Below are positions 1-6,397 of a stretch of DNA of 7,528 nt, piece after piece; position 1 is the stretch's first letter; each line of letters starts with the position of its first letter. The DNA lies in the NCBI GenBank assembly GCA_937915835.1, contig CALGHA010000029.1, forward strand, positions 1 to 7,528. Direction: 5' to 3'. The notes beneath the pieces are model-generated. The model had not been told where the DNA came from, made no database searches, and was given only the letters and a program-made list of their open reading frames with translations. This DNA comes from an uncultured Fretibacterium sp. GTDB taxonomy: Bacteria; Synergistota; Synergistia; Synergistales; Aminobacteriaceae. The position numbers and the translations under genes were made by a program.

Positions 1-1001
1 GATACGGCGTTAATAAAATTACCTTCACCGATTGAGTCAAGCCAATTTCTAATTTCACCGTCAATTTGATTAAATTCCGTCGTGTTAATATGCTGGGCAT
101 TGTCAATTGCAAGACTGGGCTTCTTGATTAAGGCATCGCGCGAAAAGTCCTCGTGATTTAGAAGCATATCAAATTTCGTCATGATTATTGCCGCTGGAAT
201 TGTCAAAAGTTTTCCGGCCTTAATCCCCCACGCTGATTTGATATAATCCACTAGACGATTGACGACGTACGAAGAATTTTTCCCGTAGCCTTCATTGCCG
301 TCAAGTGAGGCCCGTCTGACATCAGGAGCAATAAAATTTCTCACATTCTCGAGAATAAGCGGGTCAAGGACAATTAAAATTGCTTTGGAGTTTTCGAGAT
401 ACCTGCAAACAACAGAAGATGTATCAAGCTCATGCTCGTAATCTTCGCCGGCTCCGTCATAAATCGTAAATGTGTAAGTCGGTACAGTATTGCGAGTTTT
501 TCTCATGCCGTTCTTTATCGTCCAAATTTGAGGAGTTTTGCTCCCGGCCGCAGTTCCAGGTACAGGAGTATGACGCTCATAAAGAATTGACGTATTATTT
601 TTCTGTATATCATAAGTTATTTGATTGGCAGGGCTTAAGCTCAGATTTAAGCCGGAATTTCTCATAAGCTCGTTCAACATGACAGTGATGTAATTCGTTT
701 TTCCTGAACTGGCTACACCAACGATGCTGAACGGAAGATTTGGCGTTTCAATAATTGTCTGCGGCAAAAACTCAGGACAAGAAGGACATTTACGAATTGT
801 CGCGAAACCGTTACAGCCTGGATGACTGCATTTTATCGGTTCTCGCGCGAATTTGCCTGGTGTTGTGATATTTCCGCACTGTGGACAGACATAGAGAATT
901 TCGCTTTTATTATAATGGCTCATACAGTATGGACAGATGAAATTGCTGCCAGTTATGATTTTCTGCTTGAATAATTTTGATGCCGAGCTGAAAAATGACA
1001 T
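1..1001 (-). CDS. Zinc-ribbon P-loop GTPase, double-GTPase/TRAFAC-like (partial, C-terminus beyond the window)
   Basis: I translated this frame by hand from the ATG at 1001; it stays open for 333 codons and runs off the left edge, so the C-terminus is missing. Two zinc ribbons come first: C23/C26 with C39/C42, then C58/C63 with C72/C75. A GTPase domain follows: Walker A/G1 GVASSGKT (95-102), a G3-type DGAG in the segment IYDGAGED (182-185), and G4 TKFD (275-278), which specifies guanine. The segment PVPGTA (about 146-151) lies where switch I would be. The G3 motif followed by Glu-Asp resembles the 'double-GTPase' families; that assignment is from memory and not searched. No signal peptide or membrane helix is seen, so it is probably cytoplasmic. 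It is the last visible gene of the cluster, 112 nt after the scaffold gene, with a strong ribosome binding site. I infer that it is a nucleotide switch working with the Hsp70/vWA proteins. An ATPase is less likely because of TKFD. Confidence 0.88.
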   Translation of the reverse strand, partial: MSFFSSASKLFKQKIITGSNFICPYCMSHYNKSEILYVCPQCGNITTPGKFAREPIKCSHPGCNGFATIRKCPSCPEFLPQTIIETPNLPFSIVGVASSGKTNYITVMLNELMRNSGLNLSLSPANQITYDIQKNNTSILYERHTPVPGTAAGSKTPQIWTIKNGMRKTRNTVPTYTFTIYDGAGEDYEHELDTSSVVCRYLENSKAILIVLDPLILENVRNFIAPDVRRASLDGNEGYGKNSSYVVNRLVDYIKSAWGIKAGKLLTIPAAIIMTKFDMLLNHEDFSRDALIKKPSLAIDNAQHINTTEFNQIDGEIRNWLDSIGEGNFINAV

Positions 1002-1113
1002 GTAATCTTCTCACCTCAATAAATTTTTAGCTCTAAAATGTTGTCATACATAATCGCTTAAAGCGTACGTCGAAGTTTTCTGCGCCAGTAATCAGCAATA
1101 AATCCTCGTCATT
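1002..1113. other. Spacer between scaffold gene and GTPase gene
   Basis: This 112-nt spacer is the only gap of any size in the window. I see no GC-rich hairpin followed by a T-run on either strand, so no intrinsic terminator. I also see no convincing -35/-10 pair. It contains the short palindrome CGCTTAAAGCG (1055-1065), too tight to form a useful hairpin. The reading frame of the upstream gene stays open for 26 codons after its TAA, to a TAG at 1033-1035. With no terminator visible, readthrough transcription into the GTPase gene is the simplest reading. Confidence 0.5.
1011..1017 (-). promoter_or_regulatory. Ribosome binding site of the zinc-ribbon GTPase gene
   Basis: On the minus strand this reads GAGGTGA, a near-perfect Shine-Dalgarno sequence, 9 nt before the ATG at 1001. 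It fixes the start of the GTPase gene, which puts both zinc ribbons inside the protein. It is the clearest ribosome binding site in the window, as expected for a gene that cannot rely on coupling to a close upstream stop. Confidence 0.8.
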
Positions 1114-4100
1114 TTATGCTTTCCCGTCGAAGCCTTTAGCCCACCTTTGAGAAAACATTTCTTCAGGACTGCTTTCCTTCACGAATAAAAATAACTGCTG
1201 GCCCTTTGTTACGTTTGCCAAAATATCAAATGTCTCGTTAAACTCTGACGACGAAGGATTTATATTTTTCGGTGCAATTTCCATCAGGATAAAAGCATTG
1301 CTCTCAAATGGATTTAAGACTTGGCTGTTGTTTAATGACTTGCAGAGTATTAATCCCGGTCTTCTGCTAATTGGCCGGTTTGATTGTGTCGTGATGTTAA
1401 GAGTTCTCCTGCCCATTCCGAAGAAAGTTTTTGACACGCTCCAGAAGATATTTGCGCTCAACGGGCGAGTGAAAGTCTTACAGCAAGCCTCAGAAGCAAT
1501 TTCAATGCCGTCAATCTCGTAAACAGCAAACAGAGTGATATAAAATTTCTCGTTTTCATTGGGAATAATTACTTTATTGATTTTTCCTCCCCTGTTCCTG
1601 ACTTGTTCCGCGCTGTAAATAATCCTGCTTCCATTGTCGATTAACGCTTCAGACTGAGAGGCCCATTTTGCAGGTGAGCTGTCAGTTCTTGTGAATGTCG
1701 CAAAATACTTCAAATTTCCCGGAATATTGCCAGCTAAAGCAATCGTAATATTTATTTCCGTGCCTAAATTTGTCGTAACTTCCTCAAGTTTCGTCTCACG
1801 TTCATTTATTATGCAGGGCTTTAACGTGTTGATTTTAATCTCGTTCAGACTGTATAAAGTCTTCCCGCCGGAAACAGCACAGACTTTTATTTTGTGATAA
1901 AAATTCTCGGCTAAAGTAATTTGGCAGCTCTTCATTTCCGAACGCGTACGATGAATTATATTTGAGCCGGACAAAACTTGAACGTCAATTCCACTTTCCT
2001 GAATGTCCCAAGATATTTCGTAAATATTATTTCTTAAGTGCTTTGACGAAATTTTGAAGTCCTTAAGCTCTGTTCCCGGCACAACCTCAATTTTTGCAAC
2101 GCCGCTTCGACCTAAACCCGGATAAATTGCGCTCAACAGGAAAATATATTTGCCGCCGAGCTTTATATTCTCCAGAGTTACGCTGTTTATGGCATTTTCT
2201 GATAAGACGTGTTCAAAGCCGCCGTATTGATAACAAACTCGAACGCCTGAAGAATTTTTTGGAGCCTTCCATGATAAGAATATTACATTGCCTTTTTGGT
2301 TATGCTGAATTTCCGAGACTTTCGACAACACTACAGCACTTGCAATTGACGGGCTCGAATATAAATTATGACGTTTGGTGAATATCGAATAGCTGTAAAT
2401 TATTCCGGGCTCAATGCTTGTATCCTTGAAAGATAAATTTTTCGTGCCGCTAATTAAAACTGTTCCGTCATTCTCATTCGTCGGCGGGCGTGAACCTTTT
2501 TTGCGGATTAGTGTATAAGTAATCTCTCGTTCTCCTGTTTGAGGCCAGCTGAGTAAAACGCTCGTGTCTTCATCATTAATAAGGACATTAAGCATAGAAC
2601 ATGCTGACGGAGGATTTGAGGCGAGGAAGTTTACGGCTTGAGAGAAGTCCGCGCATTTCTTTAATATATCTATGCAGGCATTAATTTTTTCTGTCTTGCT
2701 TCCGGCCAATTTAAACAATCTTCGGCATTCTTCGAGAGTATCATTAATCTTCCTTCTCTGATTTTTCGTGTCAATTTCCGGGCGTGTAACTGCAAGATTT
2801 TCGGCGAAACGCGAGGCTTCTTCGAGTTTTAGAGCTTTGATTAAATCGTTAAGCTGAGTTAAGGGCTTGTTGTATTCCTCTTCGGCTTGCGAGATTTGGG
2901 CTTCAAGTTTTCGTGTCCTGTCTTTTTCCGTAGTATCAGCAATTCTGGCTTGAGCTAAAAAGTTTCTGGCATCTGCAAAATTATTCATTCGGAGTGAGTT
3001 TTCAGCCATCACAATGAACTTATTAAACTTGTTCACATCAGGAAAATCATAATTGCATTCGGGACATTTATTCAGCGAGTAAAGTACAAGTTTTTTGCAT
3101 GACGGACAAGGCTTGAAAATTTTTTGTCCGCAGTTCGTGCATTTATTCTGCTTCTGGGCATCCTTAAGGCTAGTGAACTCACATACAGCTTGACAGTGCG
3201 CGCATCTCACAGCAAAAATAGGCCGGTCTGGAATATACGGATCTTTTAATCCTGCTTGATCGTTGTAAATTGCCAGAGCCGTATCATAATCACCGAAGAC
3301 TTCAGAAATTTTCTTTATGCATAATTCCGCAATATCAGGATCCCTCAAATCTGCTTCAAGAAGTCCTTTCATGTTAGCGAAGAGTTCAACGAGTTCCGGC
3401 GTGTTCAATAATAAAAATTGCTGATAGCCTTTGTTGTGAGCATCATTGTCAAATATAAACGAAACAGCTTGCCCGGCAATATTCGCTTCAGACTTTTCAA
3501 TTGTCTCACTGGAATATCCGGAATAAGCTGTCAAATACGGTTCAAGTTTTGCTTTGAGCAGAGCAGGAGAAAAAGTTTTATAATCTTGAGCATTGTCATA
3601 ATCTCCGCAAATATAAGACGTAAAAGTGTATAAATCCTGAACAAATCCTGCGTCCATAAGAGCCGTATTAATCTTCTTGGCTTTCGCAACTTTTATTCGG
3701 AACGCATCTAACTCAGCGTGAATTTTTGCGCACCTGTCGGGAATTTGAGGCAAGTTCACAGAAGGTTTGACAGTCTCAATCTTGAAGCCGTTCTCTATAT
3801 AAACCTGTTCAATCTCCTTAATGCTCAAAGATATTCCGTGTTCGCGATTATTCCTGAGCTTCTTGATTTTGCCGTTGGTGATAATTAATTCTTTACCTTT
3901 GCGGCTGCTCTTTTCAAGAAGTACGCGGGAAGTCAGCCTTCTTTTTAACAGCTCAGTTTTTTGTCGGGCCATATCAGAAAAGGCTGATGTCAATTTTCCA
4001 GCATTAATAACTTTTGCCTGAATATCCTCGAGAAATCTTATCTGTGCTTCAAGTTCTCGTCTTGCTGTATCCTGATTTTCTGCTCCTAATTTATCCTGAA

Positions 4101-4197
4101 GCTCAGTTTTTTTGCGCGTAATCTGACTTTCAACTTTACGAGGACTTTTCTCGGTCAAAGATATTCCCGTAAGCTCGAAAAAATCATAATCAGCCAT
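1114..4197 (-). CDS. Large J-like / zinc-ribbon / fibronectin-III-like scaffold protein
   Basis: This complete 1027-residue protein starts 7 nt after the stop of the Hsp70-vWA gene. Residues 1-65 (beginning DYDFFELTGISL, then two charged helices) resemble the opening of a J domain, but the HPD tripeptide that stimulates Hsp70 is absent. Residues 65-330 are mostly helical and unrecognised. Two zinc ribbons follow: C332/C335 with C353/C356, and C364/C367 with C378/C381. Residues 390-525 are charged helices of TPR or coiled-coil type (for example NNFADARNFLAQAR). From about 530 to 790 there are two or three beta repeats with fibronectin-III traits, such as LSW (549-551, 641-643) and YSYSIF (601-606). 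Residues 795-1027 are further beta-rich sequence without a family I recognise. No signal peptide or membrane segment is visible, so the FN3-like part is probably cytoplasmic. Inferred role: a scaffold or adaptor linking the Hsp70s to clients or to the GTPase. The frame and start are firm; the domain names are moderately sure. Confidence 0.9.
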   Translation of the reverse strand: MADYDFFELTGISLTEKSPRKVESQITRKKTELQDKLGAENQDTARRELEAQIRFLEDIQAKVINAGKLTSAFSDMARQKTELLKRRLTSRVLLEKSSRKGKELIITNGKIKKLRNNREHGISLSIKEIEQVYIENGFKIETVKPSVNLPQIPDRCAKIHAELDAFRIKVAKAKKINTALMDAGFVQDLYTFTSYICGDYDNAQDYKTFSPALLKAKLEPYLTAYSGYSSETIEKSEANIAGQAVSFIFDNDAHNKGYQQFLLLNTPELVELFANMKGLLEADLRDPDIAELCIKKISEVFGDYDTALAIYNDQAGLKDPYIPDRPIFAVRCAHCQAVCEFTSLKDAQKQNKCTNCGQKIFKPCPSCKKLVLYSLNKCPECNYDFPDVNKFNKFIVMAENSLRMNNFADARNFLAQARIADTTEKDRTRKLEAQISQAEEEYNKPLTQLNDLIKALKLEEASRFAENLAVTRPEIDTKNQRRKINDTLEECRRLFKLAGSKTEKINACIDILKKCADFSQAVNFLASNPPSACSMLNVLINDEDTSVLLSWPQTGEREITYTLIRKKGSRPPTNENDGTVLISGTKNLSFKDTSIEPGIIYSYSIFTKRHNLYSSPSIASAVVLSKVSEIQHNQKGNVIFLSWKAPKNSSGVRVCYQYGGFEHVLSENAINSVTLENIKLGGKYIFLLSAIYPGLGRSGVAKIEVVPGTELKDFKISSKHLRNNIYEISWDIQESGIDVQVLSGSNIIHRTRSEMKSCQITLAENFYHKIKVCAVSGGKTLYSLNEIKINTLKPCIINERETKLEEVTTNLGTEINITIALAGNIPGNLKYFATFTRTDSSPAKWASQSEALIDNGSRIIYSAEQVRNRGGKINKVIIPNENEKFYITLFAVYEIDGIEIASEACCKTFTRPLSANIFWSVSKTFFGMGRRTLNITTQSNRPISRRPGLILCKSLNNSQVLNPFESNAFILMEIAPKNINPSSSEFNETFDILANVTKGQQLFLFVKESSPEEMFSQRWAKGFDGKA

Positions 4198-4204
4198 TTT
4201 TCAC

Positions 4205-6391
4205 TCAGCTCTCCCAAGTTTGAACGTCTTGAGCTTGAAGTCCTGTTAATCCTCCGCCGTCAATCTCTGAGCTTCCGCCTAAACTCTGAGCAATCGTCCC
4301 AAATGCCCGGCCTAAATCTTCTGAGCCTTGAACGAAAATTGCATTGGCATCATTCGATGAAATGTCGTGCAAAAATTTCTCGTCAGCATGACCAAAACCA
4401 ATTCCAGAAGTCTCAATCCCGGAGTTATTGCACATTCTCGCGGCTTTTACGGCTTTGTCCTGGCGTTGCCAAACTCCATCAGCTAAGACAATCGCAAATT
4501 TTCGTCCCTCTTCATTAGCTAATAAACTTTCTATCTCATTGAACGGGTGAGTTTCATTTTCGTAGCCTGTCTGACCGCATTCAATTGAGTTTACGGCCCT
4601 TATGCAGCGGCTTTTGCTTGATGAGAGTAAACAAACGGTTTCAGTTCTATCTGAGACCGCCATAATAGCAGCTCGTGTGTAATCAAAATCAAGTTTCTCG
4701 ATAAAATCACACATAGCTTGTTTCGCATCATCTAAGGGTTTGCCTATCATGCTTCCTGAGACATCAACGGCCATAACGAGATTAAGATTTTGCGGCTTGG
4801 CTTCAATTTTCTCCGGAGGACGCGAGAATTTCGATATATCTTCTGGAACGTGTTCCCTTGTTACTGTGAGATTGCTGGTTGAATTATCCTGTCTGGCTTC
4901 AACTTTGATAATTCCGTTGGTGTCGTAAGTATATTGAACTTTTATTATCGTTCGACCTTTTATCTCGCTTTTGTGCTCAATTCCTGTAACTGTGTACTTG
5001 AACGGTATTAAATTCTCAAGTGGATTGATTTTGTCGCCCTGAAGCACGTAAATTTCCATCTCGTTATTGCCTCTAAGGCTTGTCCTGAACGAGAAGGCTT
5101 TTGCGGCTCTCACTGGTCTTGGGTGATTGGCCGGAATAATAATATCGTTAATATATCTCGTTCCGTCCTGGCTTACTGCGATCATTCCCATTGCGTGGGC
5201 TGTAGTCTCCCTGAGAGTGATAACTTCAAGCCCCGTCAATTTCCGCTCAGGCTTTACGAGGCCGAGAAAATTTTTGCGTTCAGTAACTTTATGATTATCC
5301 TTAACGATGACCGAAAGTCCTACGTATTCTTCATTTCCTTTTGTTGCCTGAATAGCAGCTCCCAAAGCAACAGCCTCATCGGGATTTACGTGTGCCAAAG
5401 GCTTTTTCCCGAAAATTTCAGCAAGATAATTCGAGACTGCAGGCATTCTTGTAGAACCTCCGACTAACAGGACATCAGTAACGTCTTTAATCTTAATTCC
5501 TGCTTCGTCGATTAATCCCCTGCAAAAATCTCCAGTTCTTCTGAGTAAATCCGAAGTTCCTGCTTCAAACTCATCACGTGAGATATCAACAGACGCTTTG
5601 CCGTAATTCGGAAAATCAGCGCTAACTTCAAAACTTGTAATTCTTGAGAGCTGTTTTTTTACGCGTTCAGACATTCCGCGAACAATTCGGAGTGATTCAG
5701 GCTCATCATGAAAATCTATTCCCGTCTCATCTGAAAATTTCCTGATTAAAATATCCTGAAGCCGATTATCCCAGTCTCGACCGCCTAAAAAGTGATCTCC
5801 TCGAGTAACGACAGTTTGAAGCTCACCATTTCCCTGCATATGAATTAAAGTAACGTCGAAAGTCCCGCCCCCTAAATCATAAACAAGGATATTAGCGTTC
5901 TCTCGCCAGTGATTAAGCCCGTAAGACATTGCGGCAGCATTAGGCTCATCAATAATTTTCTTGACATTAAGTCCGGCATCTTGAGCGGCCCTAAGAGTTG
6001 CTTCACGTTCAACAGCGTAAAAATATGCCGGAACCGTGATAACTGCCTCTTTAATCTTCTCGCCCGTCTCAGCTTCAACGTAATCTTTAATATACTTCAG
6101 GAGCATTGACGATAAATTTTCAGCCGTGTAACTTTTGCCGCCGATCGTGCAATAAATTCCATCCGTGCCCATACTTCTCTTGAAAGTCGCGGCGCATCCT
6201 GAAGCTCCCTCGTTGAAGGCCTCTTCAGCTTCTGAACCGAATAAAATTTTGCCGTTTATAAACTGAATGACTGAAGGCGTAATTTTTTTGCCCTCAGGGT
6301 TGGGAATAATTTCGGGTATTCCGGTCTGAGGGTTTACGTAAGCAGCGGCAGAATAAGTTGTGCCTAAATCAATTCCAATTGAGATGGACAT
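4205..6391 (-). CDS. Hsp70 ATPase fused to a C-terminal vWA domain
   Basis: This complete 728-residue protein starts at the first codons of the Hsp70 fold. The ATPase domain (about 3-375) has phosphate-1 IGIDLGTTYS (5-14), K71, E149 in DEPNAAA, phosphate-2 YDLGGGTFD (171-179, with T177 matching DnaK T199) and the adenosine motif LLVGGSTRMP (308-317). All catalytic positions I can check are kept. A substrate-binding beta domain follows (about 388-515), but the usual DVLLLDVTPLSLG linker is not recognisable. The helical lid is absent; instead residues about 535-705 form a vWA domain with a complete MIDAS set: DVSGS (D543, S545, S547), T614 and D638 in LADG. The tail (704-728) is Gly-rich. The gene begins 6 nt after the tandem TAATAA end of the upstream Hsp70, with AAAGGA at 6407-6412, about 15 nt from the ATG. 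Inferred role: an ATP-driven chaperone-like switch whose vWA domain recruits a partner through a divalent metal. Hsp70 and vWA are certain; the partner is unknown. Confidence 0.95.
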   Translation of the reverse strand: MSISIGIDLGTTYSAAAYVNPQTGIPEIIPNPEGKKITPSVIQFINGKILFGSEAEEAFNEGASGCAATFKRSMGTDGIYCTIGGKSYTAENLSSMLLKYIKDYVEAETGEKIKEAVITVPAYFYAVEREATLRAAQDAGLNVKKIIDEPNAAAMSYGLNHWRENANILVYDLGGGTFDVTLIHMQGNGELQTVVTRGDHFLGGRDWDNRLQDILIRKFSDETGIDFHDEPESLRIVRGMSERVKKQLSRITSFEVSADFPNYGKASVDISRDEFEAGTSDLLRRTGDFCRGLIDEAGIKIKDVTDVLLVGGSTRMPAVSNYLAEIFGKKPLAHVNPDEAVALGAAIQATKGNEEYVGLSVIVKDNHKVTERKNFLGLVKPERKLTGLEVITLRETTAHAMGMIAVSQDGTRYINDIIIPANHPRPVRAAKAFSFRTSLRGNNEMEIYVLQGDKINPLENLIPFKYTVTGIEHKSEIKGRTIIKVQYTYDTNGIIKVEARQDNSTSNLTVTREHVPEDISKFSRPPEKIEAKPQNLNLVMAVDVSGSMIGKPLDDAKQAMCDFIEKLDFDYTRAAIMAVSDRTETVCLLSSSKSRCIRAVNSIECGQTGYENETHPFNEIESLLANEEGRKFAIVLADGVWQRQDKAVKAARMCNNSGIETSGIGFGHADEKFLHDISSNDANAIFVQGSEDLGRAFGTIAQSLGGSSEIDGGGLTGLQAQDVQTWES

Positions 6392-6397
6392 AATTTA

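Noticed and set aside
1055..1065. Palindrome CGCTTAAAGCG as a terminator stem or operator
   Set aside because: The arms are separated by a single base, no T-run follows, and 5-bp arms are common by chance.
1018..1113. A promoter for the GTPase gene in the spacer
   Set aside because: AT-rich hexamers occur, but no -35/-10 pair with good matches and 16-18 nt spacing was found.
5123..5467. A 114-codon open frame on the plus strand, and other plus-strand frames of 60-95 codons at 470-667, 1298-1522, 2094-2381 and elsewhere
   Set aside because: All lie antisense within strongly supported minus-strand genes, encode no recognisable domain and lack sensible ribosome binding sites.
5872..6078. Minus-strand frame of 68 codons, and a similar one at 6604-6804
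   Set aside because: They overlap the conserved Hsp70 ATPase and beta domains in another frame; the Hsp70 motifs prove the main frame.
4205..6391. Treating the Hsp70 and vWA parts as two genes or a sequencing-error fusion
   Set aside because: The frame is continuous with no internal stop, and neither a stop nor a ribosome binding site is seen near the junction at about residues 515-535.
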